A DNA stretch of 64,000 nucleotides, from contig CATQJD010000111.1 in the NCBI GenBank assembly GCA_958298945.1, positions 2,232,001-2,296,000 on the forward strand, given 5' to 3'. The notes under the pieces are model-generated. The model was not told where the DNA came from, ran no database searches, and worked only from the letters and a program-made list of their open reading frames with translations. This document shows, piece by piece, positions 14,137-28,835 of the stretch. The first letter of the stretch is position 1, and each line of letters begins with the position of its first letter. The translations under genes were made by a program, and so were the position numbers. Source of the DNA: Atherix ibis. Lineage: Eukaryota > Arthropoda > Insecta > Diptera > Athericidae.

Positions 14137-16339
14137 AAACTTCATATTCCTCTTAAACATACTACTTCATATTCCTCTTAAATATACTACTTCATATTCC
14201 TCTTAAACAACCTACTTCATATTCCTCTTAAACATACTACTTTATATTCCTCTTAAACGACCTACTTCATATTCCTCTTAAACATACTACTTCATATTCC
14301 TCTTAAACATACAACTTCATATTTCTCTTAAACATACTACTTTATATTTCTCTTAAACAACCTACTTCATATTCCTCTTAAACATACTACTTCACATTCC
14401 TCTGAAACATACTATTTCATATTCCTCTTAAACATACTACTTCTATTCCTCTTAAATATACTACTTCATATTCCTCTTAAACGTACTACTTCATATTCCT
14501 CTTAAACGTACTACTTCATATTCCTCTTAAACATACTACTTCATATTCCTTTTAAATATACTACTTCATATTCCTCTTAAATATACTACTTCATATTCTT
14601 CTTAAACATACAAGTTTATATTCCTCTTCAATATACTACTTCATATTCCTCTTAAACATACTACTTCATATTCCTCTTAAACATACATCTTTATATTCCT
14701 ATTCAACATACTACTTCATATTCCTCTGAATCATACAACTTCATATTCCTCTTAAACATACTATCGCATATTCCTCTTAAACATACTACTTCATATTACT
14801 TTTTAACATACTACTTCATATTCCTCTTAAACATACTACTTCATATTCCTCTTAAATATACTACTTCATATGCCTCTTAAATGTACTACTTCATATTCCT
14901 CTTAAATATACTACTTCATATTCCTCTAAAACATACTACTGCATATTCCTCTTAAACATACTACTTCATATTTCTCTTAAACATACTACTTCATATTCCT
15001 CGTAAACATACTACTTCATATTCCTCTTAAACATACTACTTCATATTCCTCTTAAATATACTACTGCATATTCCTCTTAAATATACTACTTCATATTCCT
15101 CTTAAACATGCTACTCCATATTCCTCTTAAATATACTACTTCATATTCCTTTTAAACATACTACTTCATATTCCTCTTAAATATACTACAGCATATTCCT
15201 CTTAAACATACTACTCCATATTCCTCTCAAAAATACTACTTCATCTTCCTCTTAAACATACTACTTCATATTCCTCTTAAACATGCTACTTCATATTCCT
15301 CTTAAACATACTACTTCATATTCCTCTTAAACATACTACTTCATAATTCTCTTCAACATACTACTTCATATTCCTCTTGAACATACTACTTCATATTCCT
15401 CTTAAACATACTACTTCATATTCCTCTTAAACATACTACTTCATATTCCTCTTAAACATACTACTTCATATTTCTCTTAAACATACTACTTCATATTCCT
15501 CTTAAACATACTACTTCATATTCCTCTTAAACATACTACTTCATATTCCTCTTAAATATACTACTGCATATTCCTCTTAAATATACTACTTCATATTCCT
15601 CTTAAACATGCTACTTCATATTCCTCTTAAACATACTACTTCATATTTCTCTTAAACGTACTACTTCATATTCCTCTTAAACTTCATATTCCTCTTAAAA
15701 ATACTACTTTATATTCCTCTTAAACATTCTACTTCATATTCTTCTGAAACATACTATTTTATATTCCTCTTCAACATACTACTTTATATTCCTCTTAAAC
15801 ATACTACTTCATAATTCTCTTCAACATACTGCTTCATATTCCTCTTAAACATACTACTTCATATTCCTCTTAAACATACTACTTCATATTCCTCTTACAC
15901 ATACTACTTCATATTCCTCTTAAATATACTACATCATATTCCTCTTAAATATACAACTTCATATTCCTCTTAAATGTACTACTGCATATTCCTCTTAAAC
16001 ATACTACTTCATATTTCTCTCAAACATACTACTTCATATTCCTCTGAAACATACTACTTCATATTCCTCTTAAACATACTACTTCATATTCCTCTTAAAT
16101 ATACTACTTCATATTCATCTTAAACATACTACTTCATATTCCTCTTAGATATACTACTTCATATTCCTTTTAAACATACTACTTCATATTCCTCTTAAAT
16201 ATATTACTGCATATTTCTATTATACATACTACTTCATATTCCACTTAATCATACTACTTCATATTCCTCTTAAACATACTACTTCATATTCCTCTCAAAC
16301 ATACTACTCCATATTCCTCTTAAACATACAACTTCATTT

Positions 16340-18600
16340 CCCTCTTAAACTTCATATTCCTCTTAAACATACTACTTCATATTCCTCTTAAACATACTGC
16401 TTCATATTCCTCTTAAACATACTACTTCATATTCCTCTTCAACATACTACTTCATATTCCTCTTAAACATACTACTTCATAATTCTCTTAAACATACTAC
16501 TTCATATTCCTCTTAAACATACTATTTCATATTCCTCTTAAACATACTACTTCATTTTCCTCTTAAATATACTACTTCATATTCCTCTTAAACATACTAC
16601 TTCATATTCCTCTTAAACACACTACTTTATATTCCTGTTAAACATACTACTTCATATTCCTCTTAAATATACAACTTCATATTCCTGTTAAACTTCATAT
16701 TCCTCTTAAACATACTACTTCATATTCCTCTTAAACATACTGCTTCATATTCCTCTTAAACATACTACTTCATATTCCTCTTCAACATACTACTTCATAT
16801 TCCTCTTAAACACACTACTTCTTATTCCTTTTAAACATACTACTTCATATTCCTTTTAAATATATTACTGCATATTTCTCTTATACATACTACTTCATAT
16901 TCCACTTAAACATACTACTTCATATTCCTCTTAAACATACTACTTCATATTCCTCTTAAACATACTACTTCATATTCCTCTTAAACATACTACTCCATAT
17001 TCCTCTTAAACATACAACTTCATTTTCCTCTTAAACATACTACTTCATATTCCTCTTAAACACACTACTTCATATTCCTGTTAAACATACTACTTCATAT
17101 TCCTCTTAAATATACGACTTCATATTCGTCTTAAACTTCATATTCCTCTTAAACATACTACTTCATATTCCTCTTCAACATACTACTTCATATTCTTCTT
17201 AAACATACTACTTCATAATTCTCTTAAACATACTACTTCATATTCCTCTTAAACATACTATTTCATATTCCTCTTAAACATACTACTTCATATTCCTCTT
17301 AAATATACTACTTCATATTCCTCTTAAATATACTACTTCATATTCCTCTTAAATATACTACTTCATATTCCTCTTAAATATACTACTTCACATTCCTCTT
17401 AAATATACTACTTCAGATTCCTCTTAAACATACTACTTCATATTCCTCTTAAACATACTACTTCGTATTCCTCTTAAACATACTACGTCATATTCCTCTT
17501 AAAAAACTACTACTTCATATTCCTCTTAAATGTACTACTTCATATTCCTCTTAAACATATAACTTCATATTTCTCTTACACATACTACTTCATATTCCTC
17601 TTAAACATACTACTTCATATTCCTCTTAAATATGCTACTTCATATTCCTCTTAAACATACTACTTCATATTCCTCTTAAACATACTACTTCATATTCCTC
17701 TTAAACATACTACTTTATATTCCTCTTAAACATACTACTTCATATTTCTCTTAAACATACTACTTCATATTCCACTTCAACATACTACTTCATATTCCTC
17801 TTAAATATACTACTTCATATTCCTCTTAAACACACTACTTCATATTCCTCTTAAACATAATACTTCATCTTCCTCTTAAACATACTACTTCATATTCCTC
17901 TTTACCATACTACTTCATATTCCTCTTAAACATACTACTTCATATTCCTCTTAAATATACTACTTCATATTCCTCTTAACCATACTGCTTCATATTCCTC
18001 TTAAATATACTACTTCATATTCCTCTTAAACATACTACTTCATATTCCTCTTAAACATACAACTTCATTTTCCTCTTAAACATACTACTTCATATTCCGC
18101 TTAAACACACTACTTCATATTCCTGTTAAACATACTACTTCATATTCCTCTTAAATATACAACTTCATATTCCTCTTAAATATACTACTTCATATTCCTC
18201 TTAAATATACTACTTCATATTCCTCTTAAACATACTACTTCATATTCCCCTAAACATACTACTTTATATTCCTTTTAAACATACTACTTCATATTCCTCT
18301 TAAACATACTACTTCATATTCCTCTTAAATATACTACTTCATATTCCTCTTAAATATACTACTTCATATTCCAATATACTACTTCATATTCCACTTAAAT
18401 ATCCTACTTCATATTCCTCTAAAATATACTACTTCATATTCCTATTGAACATACTACTTTATATTCCTCTTAAACATACTACTTCATATTCCTCTTGAAC
18501 ATACTACTTCATATTCCTCTTAAACATACTATTTCATATTCCTCTTAAACATACTACTTCATATTCCTCTTAAGCATACTACTTCATATTCCTCTTAAAT
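16340..18600 (+). repeat. Less ordered monomer stretch between HOR II copies
   Basis: The CGACC and TCGC markers of HOR II step 4,417 bp here (14258 to 18675; 14764 to 19181) instead of 2,236 bp, so about 2.2 kb is extra. It is still the same 25-bp satellite, with 18-bp monomers at about 16.35, 16.69 and 17.15 kb, but I could not place it in a clear long period. It contains one severely truncated monomer, TTCCAATATACTAC at about 18370, which lacks the CTCTTA part. I see no non-satellite insertion. It may be an older or more scrambled part of the array that was skipped by the last rounds of amplification. Confidence 0.6.
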
Positions 18601-19900
18601 ATACTACTTCATATTCTTCTTAAACAACCTACTTCATATTGCTCTTAAACATACTACTTAATATTCCTCTTAAACGACCTACTTCATATTCCTCTTAAAC
18701 ATACTACTTCATATTCCTCTTAAACATACAACTTCATATTTCTCTTAAACATACTACTTTATATTTCTCTTAAACAACCTACTTCATATTCCTCTTAAAC
18801 ATACTACTTCACATTCCTCTGAAACATACTATTTCATATTCCTCTTAAACATACTACTTCTATTCCTCTTAAATATACTACTTCATATTCCTCTTAAACG
18901 TACTACTTCATATTCCTCTTAAACGTACTACTTCATATTCCTCTTAAACATACTACTTCATATTCCTTTTAAATATACTACTTCATATTCCTCTTAAATA
19001 TACTACTTCATATTCTTCTTAAACATACAAGTTTATATTCCTCTTCAATATACTACTTCATATTCCTCTTAAACATACTACTTCATATTCCTCTTAAACA
19101 TACATCTTTATATTCCTATTCAACATACTACTTCATATTCCTCTTAATCATACTACTTCATATTCCTCTTAAACATACTATCGCATATTCCTCTTAAACA
19201 TACTACTTCATATTACTCTTTAACATACTACTTCATATTCCTCTTAAACATACTACTTCATATTCCTCTTAAATATACTACTTCATATGCCTCTTAAATA
19301 TACTACTTCATATTCCTCTTAAATATACTACTTCATATTCCTCTAAAACATACTACTGCATATTCCTCTTAAACATACTACTTCATATTTCTCTTAAACA
19401 TACTACTTCATATTCCTCTTAAACATACTACTTCATATTCCTCTTAAACATACTACTTCATATTCCTCTTAAATATACTACTGCATATTCCTCTTAAATA
19501 TACTACTTCATATTCCTCTTAAACATGCTACTTCATATTCCTCTTAAATATACTACTTCATATTCCTTTTAAACATACTACTTCATATTCCTCTTAAATA
19601 TACTACAGCATATTCCTCTTAAACATACTACTCCATATTCCTCTCAAACGTACTACTTCACATTCCTCTTAAACATACTACTTCATATTCCTCTTAAACA
19701 TGCTACTTCATATTCCTCTTAAACATACTACTTCATATTCCTCTTAAACATACTACTTCATAATTCTCTTCAACATACTACTTCATATTCCTCTTAAACA
19801 TATTACTTCATATTCCTCTTAAACATACTACTTCATATTCCTCTTAAACATTCTACTTCATATTCCTCTTAAACATACTACTTCATATTTCTCTTAAACA
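18600..19900 (+). repeat. Fourth, partial copy of HOR II
   Basis: The series AAACAACC, AAACGACC (18675), a 24-bp TACTTCTATTCC monomer, AAACGTAC twice, CATACAAGTTTATATT, CATACATCTTTATATTCCTATTCAAC and CTATCGC (19181) repeats in the same order as at 9.3-9.8, 11.5-12.05 and 14.25-14.76 kb. The relation fades after about 19.9 kb, where domain III variants begin. Another, more worn copy of the same series appears at 24.19-24.9 kb, with CGACC at 24243 and TCGC at 24700; it is 49 bp shorter between these markers. Confidence 0.8.
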
Positions 19901-22900
19901 TACTACTTCATATTCCTCTTAAACATACTACTTCATATTCCTCTTAAATATACTACTTCATATTCCTTTTAAACATACTACTTCATATTCCTTTTAAACA
20001 TACTACTTCATATTCCTCTTACACATACTACTTCATATTCCTCTTAAATATACTACTTCATATTCCTCTTAATTATACTACTTCATATTCCTCTTCAATA
20101 TACTACTGCATATTCCTATTAAACATACTATTTCATATTTCTCTTAAACATACTACTTCATATTCCTCTTAAACATACTACTTCATATTCCTCTTAAACA
20201 TACTACTTCATATTCCTCTTAAATGTACTACTTCATATTCCTCTTTAATATACTACTGCAAATTCCTCTTAAACATACTACTTCATATTCCTCTTAAATA
20301 TACTACTTCATATTCCTTTTAAACATACTACTTCATATTCCTCTTAAATATACTACTGCATATTCCTCTTTAACATACTACTTCATATTCCTCTTAAACA
20401 TACTACTTCATATTCCTCTTAAACACACTACTTTATATTCCTCTTAAACATACTTCTTCATATTCCTCTTAAACTTCATATTCATTTTAAACGTACTACT
20501 TCATATTCCTCTTAAACATACTACTTCATATTCCTCTTAAACATACTAATTCATATTCCTCTTCAACATACTACTTCATAATTCTCTACAACATACTACT
20601 TCATATTCCTCTTAAACATACTCCTTCATATTCCTCTTAAACATACTACTTCATATTCCTCTTACACATACTACTTCATATTCCTCTTAAATATACTACT
20701 TCATATTCCTCTTAAGTATATTACTTCTTATTCCTCTTAAATATACTACTGCATATTCCTCTTAAACATACTACTTCATATTCCTCTTAAACACAGTGCT
20801 CCATATTCCTCTCAAACATACTACTTCATATTCCTCTTAAACTTCATATTCCTATTAAACGTACTACTTCATATTCCTCTTAAACATGCAATTTCATATT
20901 CCTCTTAAACATACTACTTCATATTCCTTTTAAACATACTACTTCATATTTCTTTTAAACATACTACTTCATATTCCTCTTACACATACTACTTCATATT
21001 CCTCTTAAATATACTACTTCATATTCCTCTTAATAATACTACTTCATATTCCTCTTAAATATACTACTGCATATTCCTATTAAACATACTATTTCATATT
21101 TCTCTTAAACATACTACTGCATATTCCTCTTAAACATACTACTTCATATTCCTCTTAAACATACTACTTCATATTCCTCTTAAATGTACTACTGCATATT
21201 CCTCTTTAACATACTACTTCATATTCCTCTTAAATATACTACTGCATATTCCTCTTTAACATACTACTTCATATTCCTCTTAAACATACTACTTCATATT
21301 CCTCTTAAACACACTACTTTATATTCCTCTTAAATATACTACTGCATATTCCTCTTTAACATACCACTTCATATTCCTCTTAAACATACTACTTCATATT
21401 CCTCTTAAACACACTACTTTATATTCCTCTTAAACATACTACTTCATATTCCTCTTAAACTTCATATTCCTTTTAAACGTACTACTTCATATTCCTCTTA
21501 AACATACTACTTCATATTCCTCTTAAACATACTAATTCATATTCCTCTTCAACATACTACTTCATATTCCTCTTAAACATACTACTTCATAATTCTCTAC
21601 AACACACTACTTCATATTCCTCTTAAACATACTACTTCATATTCGTCTTAAACATACTACTTCATATTCCTCTTACACATACTACTTCATATTCCTCTTA
21701 AATATACTACTTCATATTCCTCTTAAGTATACAACTTCATATTCCTCTTAAATATACTACTGCATATTCCTCTTAAACATACTACTTCATATTTCTCTTA
21801 AACATACTACTTCATATTCCTCTAAAACATACTACTTCATATTTCTCTTAACTATACTACTTCATATTCCTCTTAAACATACTACTTCATATTCCTCTAA
21901 ATATACTACTTCATATTCCTCTTAAACATACTATTTCATATTCCTTTTAAACATACAACTTCATTTTCCTCTTAAACATACAACTTCATATTCCTCTTAA
22001 ACACACTACTTCATATTCCTGTTAAACATACTACTTCATATTCCTCTTAAATATACAACTTCATATTCCTCTTAAATATACTACTTCATATTCCTCTTAA
22101 ATATACTACTTCATATTCCTCTTAAACATAATACTTCATATTCCCCTAAACATACTACTTCATATTCCTCTTAAACACACTACTTCATATTCCTCTTAAA
22201 CATACTACTTCATATTCCTCTTAAATATCCTACTTCATATTCCTCTTAAACATACTACTTCATATTCCTCTTAAACATACTACTTCATATTCCTCTTAAA
22301 CATACTACTTCATATTCCTCTTAAATATACTACTTCATATTCCTCTTAAACGTACTACTTCATATTCGTCTTAAACATACTACTTCATATTCCTCTTAAA
22401 TGTACTACTTCATATTCCTCTTTAATATACTACTGCAAATTCCTCTTAAACATACTACTTCATATTCCTCTTGAACATACTACTTCATATTCCTCTTAAA
22501 CATACTATTTCATATTCCTCTTAAACATACTACTTCATATTCCTCTTAAACATACTACTTCGTATTCCTCTTAAACATACTACTTCATATTTCTCTTCAA
22601 CATACTACTTCATATTCCTCTTAAACATACTACTTCATATTCCTCTTAAATATACTACTTCATATTCCTTTTAAACATACTACTTCATATTTCTTTTAAA
22701 CATACTACTTCATATTCCTCTTACACATACTACTTCATATTCCTCTAAAATATACTACTTCATATTCCTCTTAATTATACTACTTCATATTCCTCTTAAG
22801 TATACTATTGCATATTCCTATTAAACATACTATTTCATATTTCTCTTAAACATACTACTTCATATTCCTCTTAAACATACTACTTCATATTCCTCTTAAA

Positions 22901-25740
22901 CATACTACTTCATATTCCTCTTAAATATACTACTTCATATTCCTCTTAAATATACTACTTCATATTCCTCTTTAATATACTACTGCAAATTCCTCTTAAA
23001 CATACTACTTCATATTCCTCTTAAATATACTACTTCATATTCCTTTTAAACATACTACTTCATATTCCTATTAAATATACTACTGCATATTCCTCTTTAA
23101 CATACTACTTCATATTCCTCTTAAACATACTACTTCATATTCCTCTTAAACACACTACTTTATATACCTCTTAAACATACTACTTCATATTCCTCTTAAA
23201 CTTCATATTCCTTTTAAACGTACTACTTCATATTCCTCTTAAACATACTACTTCATATTCCTCTTAAACATACTAATTCATATTCCTCTTCAACATACTA
23301 CTTCATATTCCTCTTAAACATACTACTTCATAATTCTCTACAACATACTACTTCATATTCCTCTTAAACATACTACTTCATATTCGTCTTAAACATACTA
23401 CTTCATATTCCTCTTACACATACTACTTCATATTCCTCTTAAATATACTACTTCATATTCCTCTTAAGTATACTACTTCATATTCCTCTTAAATATACTA
23501 CTGCATATTCCTCTTAAACATACTACTTCATATTTCTCTTAAACATACTACTTCATATTCCTCTAAAACATACTACTTCATATTCCTCTTATTTATACTA
23601 CTTCATATTCCTCTTAAACATACTACTTCATATTCCTCTTAAATATACTACTTCATATTCCTCTTAAACATACTACTTCATGTTCCTCTTAAATATACTA
23701 CTTCATATTCCTCTTAAACATACTATTTCATATTCCTTTTAAACATACAACTTCATTTTGCTCTTAAACATACTACTTCATATTCCTCTTAAACATACTA
23801 CTTCATATTCCTGTTAAACATACTATTTCATATTCCTCTTATATATACAACTTCATATTCCTCTTAAATATACTACTTCATATTCCTCTTAAATATGCTA
23901 CTTCATATTCCTCTTAAACATAATACTTCATATTCCCATAAACATACTACTTCATATTCCTCTTAAACACACTACTTCATATTCTTCTTAAACATACTAC
24001 TTCATATTCCTCTTAAATATCCTACTTCATATTCCTCTTAAATATACTACTTCATATTCCTATTAAACATACTACTTCATATTCCTATTAAACATACTAT
24101 TTCATATTCCTCTTAAACATATTACATCATATTCCTCTTAAGCATACTACTTCATATTCCTCCTAAATATATTACTTCATATTCCTCTTAAACAACCAAC
24201 TTCATATTCCTCTTAAACATACTACTTTATATTCCTCTTAAACGACCTACTTCATATTCCTCTTAAACATACTACTTCATATTCCTCTTAAACATACTAC
24301 TTCATATTCCTCTTAAACATACTACTTTATATTTCTCTTAAACAACCTACTTCATATTCCTCTTAAACATACTACTTCATATTCCTCTTAAACATACTAC
24401 TTCATATTCTACTTAAACGTACTACTTCATATTCCTCTTAAACATACTACTTCATATTTCTCTTAAACATACTACTTCATATTCCTTTTAAATATACAAC
24501 TTCATATTCCTCTTAAATATACTACTTCATATTCTTCTTAAACATACTAGTTCATATTCCTCTTCAATATACTACTTCATATTCCTCTTAAACATACTAC
24601 TTCATATTCCTCTTAAACATACATCTTTATATTCCTATTCAACATACTACTTCATATCCCTCTTAATAATACTACTTCATATTCCTCTTAAACATACTAT
24701 CGCATATTCCTCTTAAACATACTACTTCATATTACTCTTAAACATACTACTTCATATTCCTCTTAAACATACTACTTCATATTCCTCTTAAATATACTAC
24801 TTCATATGTCTCTTAAATATACTACTTCATATTCCTCTTAAATATACTACTTCATATTCTCTAAAACATACTACTGCATATTCGTCTTAAACATACTACT
24901 TCATATTTCTCTTAAACATACTACTTCATATTCCTCTTAAACATACTACTTCATATTCCTCTTAAACATACTACTTCATATTCCTCTTAAACATACTGCT
25001 CCATATTCCTCTCAAACATACTACTTCATATTCCTCTTAAAATTCATATTCCTCTTAAACGTACTACTTCATATTCCTCTTAAACATGCTACTTCATATT
25101 CCTCTTAAACATACTACTTCATATTCCTCTTAAACATACTACTACATAATTCTCTTCAACATACTACTTCATATTCCTCTTAAACATACTACTTCATATT
25201 CCTCTTAAACATACTACTTCATATTCCTCTTAAACATACTACTTCATATTTCTCTTCAACATACTACTTCATATTCCTCTTAAACATACTACTTCATATT
25301 CCTCTTAAATATACTACTTCATATTCCTTTTAAACATACTACTTCATATTCCTTTTAAACATACTATTTCATATTTCTCTTAAACATACTACTTCATATT
25401 CCTCGTAAACATACTACTTCATATTCCTCTTAAATATACTACTTCATATTCCTCTTAAATGGACTACTTCATATTCCTCTTTAATATACTACTGCAAATT
25501 CCTCTTATAAATACTACTTCATATTCCTCTTAAATATACTACTTCATATTCCTTTTAAACATACTACTTCATATTCCTCTTAAATATACTACTGCATATT
25601 CCTCTTTAACATACTACTTCATATTCCTCTTAAACATACTACTTCATATTCCTCTTAAACACACTACTTTATATTCCTCTTAAACATACTACTTCATATT
25701 CCTCTTAAACTTCATATTCCTTTTAAACGTACTACTTCAT
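19900..25740 (+). repeat. Domain III: patchwork higher-order repeat
   Basis: An 18-bp monomer followed by CCTTTTAAACGTAC (CATTTT in the first) recurs with its TTCAT at 20475, 21461, 23202 and 25711, giving steps of 986, 1,741 and 2,509 bp. TACTAATTC follows at 21530, 23271 and 25780 in the same register. CTTTAATATACTACTGCAAATT recurs at about 20245, 22422, 22972 and 25481. Other domain markers are TTAATTATAC, TTAAGTATAC and TTCTCTACAACATAC. The unequal steps show repeated gains and losses of monomer blocks; for example 22422 to 22972 is 550 bp, exactly 22 monomers. A worn copy of HOR II material lies inside at 24.19-24.9 kb. Confidence 0.75.
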
Positions 25741-26689
25741 ATTCCTCTTAAACATACTACTTCATATTCCTCTTAAACATACTAATTCATATTCCTCTTC
25801 AACATACTACTTCATATTTCTCTTAAACATACTACTTCATAATTCTCTACAACATACTACTTCATATTCCTCTTAAACATACTACTTCATATTCCTCTTA
25901 AATATACTACTTCATATTCCTTTTAAACATACTACTTCATATTCCTTTTAAACATACTACTTCATATTCGTCTTAAACATACTACTTCATATTCCTCTTA
26001 CACTTACTACTTCATATTCCTCTTAAATATACTACTTCATATTCCTCTTAAGTATACTACTTCATATTCTTCTTAAATATACTACTGCATATTCCTCTTA
26101 TACATACTACTTCATATTTCTCTTAAACATACTACTTCATATTCCTCTAAAACATACTACTTCATATTCCTCTTAAACATACTACTTCATATTCCTCTTA
26201 AACATACTACTTCATATTGCTCTTAAACATACTACTTCATATTCCTCTTGAACATACTACTTCATATTTCTCTTCAACATACTACTTCATATTCCTCTTA
26301 AACATACTACTTCATATTCCTCTTAAATATACTACTTCATATTCCTTTTAAACATACTACTTCATATTCCTTTTAAACACACTACTTCATATTCCTCTTA
26401 CACATACTACTTCATATTCCTCTTAAATATACTACTTCATATTCCTCTTAATTATACTACTTCATATTCCTCTTAAATATACTACTGCATATTCCTATTA
26501 AACATACTATTTCATATTTCTCTTAAACATAATACTTCATATTCCTCTTAAACATACTACTTCATATTCCTCTTAAATATACTACTTCATATTCCTTTTA
26601 AACATACTACTTCATATTCCTCTTAAATATACTACTGCATATTGCTCTTGAACATACTACTTCATATTCCTCTTAAACATACTACTTCA

Positions 26690-27780
26690 TATTCCTCTTA
26701 AACATACTGCTCCATATTCCTCTCAAACATACTACTTCATATTCCTCTTAAAATTCATATTCCTCTTAAACGTACTACTTTATATTCCTCTTAAACATGC
26801 TACTTCATATTCCTCTTAAACATACTACTTCATATTCCTCTTAAACATACTACTACATAATTCTCTTCAATATACTACTTCATATTCCTCTTAAACATAC
26901 TACTTCATATTCCTCTTAAACATACTACTTCATATTCCTCTTAAATATACTACTTCATATTCCTTTTAAACATATTACTTCATATTCCTTTTAAACATAC
27001 TACTTCATATTCCTCTTACACATACTACTTCATATTCCTCTTAAATATACTACTTCATATTCCTCTTAATTATACTACTTCATATTCCTCTTAAATATAC
27101 TACTGCATATTCCTATTAAACATACTATTTCATATTTCTCTTAAACATACTACTTCATATTTCTCTTAAACATACTACTTCATATTCCTCTTAAACATAC
27201 TACTTCATATTCCTCTTAAATATACTACTTCATATTCCTCTTAAACATACTGCTCCATATTCCTCTCAAACATACTACTTCATATTCCTCTTAAAATTCA
27301 TATTCCTCTTAAACGTACTACTTTATATTCCTCTTAAACATGCTACTTCATATTCCTCTTAAACATACTACTTCATATTCCTCTTAAACATACTACTACA
27401 TAATTCTCTTCAACATACTACTTCATATTCCTCTTAAACATACTACTTCATATTCCTCTTAAACATACTACTTCATATTCCTCTTAAATACACTACTTCA
27501 TATTACTTTTAAACATATTACTTCATATTCCTTTTAAACATACTACTTCATATTCCTCTTACACATACTACTTCATATTCCTCTTAAATATACTACTTCA
27601 TATTCCTCTTAATTAAACTACTTCATATTCCTCTTAAACATACTACTTCATATTCCTCTGAAACATACTACTTCATATTCCTCTTAAATATACAACTTAA
27701 TATTCCTCTTAAATATCCTACTTCATATTCCTCTTAAACATACTACTTCATATTCCTCTTAAACATACTACTTTATATTC
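26690..27780 (+). repeat. 543-bp sub-repeat inside the 4,501-bp unit
   Basis: The series TGCTCCAT, TCTCAAACAT, an 18-bp TTAAAATTCATATT monomer, AAACGTACTACTTTAT and AAACATGC starts at 26708 and again at 27251. The step of 543 bp equals 21 monomers of 25 bp plus one of 18 bp. It is present in both copies of the 4,501-bp unit (31209 and 31752), so it predates that duplication. A related single copy lies at 24997, before the duplicated unit. Confidence 0.85.
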
Positions 27781-28794
27781 CTCTTAAACACACTACTTCA
27801 TATTCCTCTTAAACATACTACTTCATATTCCTCTTAAACATACTACTTCATATTCCTCTTAAACATACTACTTCATATTCCTCTAAAATATACTAATTCA
27901 TTATCCTCTTAAACATAATACTACATATTCCTCTTAAACATAGTACGTCATATTCCTCTTAAACATACTACTCAATATTCCTCTTAAACATACTACTTCA
28001 TATTCCTCTTAAACTTCATATTCCTCTTAACCATACTACTTCATATTCCTGTTAAACATACTCTTCATATTCCTCTTAAACAAACTACTTCATATTCCTC
28101 TTCAACATACTACTTCACATTCCTCTTAAACATACTACTTCATATCTCTCTTCAACATACTACTTCATATTCCTCTAAAACATACTACTTCATATTCGTC
28201 TTAAACATACTACTTCATATTCCTCTTAAACATACTACTTCATATTCCTCTTAAACATACTACTTCATGTTCCTCTTAAATATACTACTTCATATTTCTC
28301 TTAAACATACTACTTCATATTCCTCTTAAACATTCTACTTCATATTCCTCTTAAACATACTACTTCATATTCCTCTTAAACATACTACTTCATATTCCTC
28401 TTAAATACACTACTGCATATTCCTCTTAACCATTCTACTTCACATTCCTTTTAAACATACTACTTCATATTCCTCTTAAACAAACTACTTCATATTCCTC
28501 TTCAACATACTACTTCATATTCCTCTTAAACATACTACTTCATATTCCTCTTAGACATACTACTTCATATTCCTCTTAAAGATACTACTTCATGTTCCTC
28601 TTAAATATACTACTTCATATTCCACTTAAATACACTACTGCATATTCCTTTTAAATATACTACTGCATATTCCTTTTAAACATACTACTTCATATTCCTC
28701 TTAAACATACTACTTCATATTCCTCTTAATGTTACTACTTCATATTCCTCTTAAACATACTACTTCATATTCCTCTTAAACATACTACTTTATA

Positions 28795-28835
28795 TTCCTC
28801 TTAAACGTACGAGTACTACTTCATATTCCTCTTAA
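28795..28835 (+). repeat. 31-bp monomer with doubled GTAC
   Basis: AAACGTAC is followed by an extra GAGTAC before TACTTC, so the monomer is 31 bp and carries CGTACGAGTAC, with GTAC twice. It is one of the few spots with CpG and clustered G on this strand. The same monomer recurs at 33307 and 35848, and serves as a clean marker of HOR ancestry. The two nearby monomers ending ACTACTTATTCC in place of ACTTCATATTCC travel with it in the first two copies. Confidence 0.85.

Larger units (their letters stand above)
8500..16340 (+). repeat. Domain II: higher-order repeat of 2,236 bp
   Basis: A TCTTACACATACTAC monomer followed by AAATATACAACTTC and AAATGTACTACTGC has its ACACAT at 8691, 10951, 13187, 13662 and 15897. 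CTATCGCATATTCC has its TCGC at 9817, 12053 and 14764. TTAAACGACC has its CGACC at 9311, 11547 and 14258. The base step is 2,236 bp; 2,711 bp is that step plus a 475-bp internal duplication. 2,236 equals 88 monomers of 25 bp plus two of 18 bp, matching the short monomers seen in each copy. First appearance of the 18-bp monomer is at about 9168, near the left edge of this domain. Confidence 0.87.
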
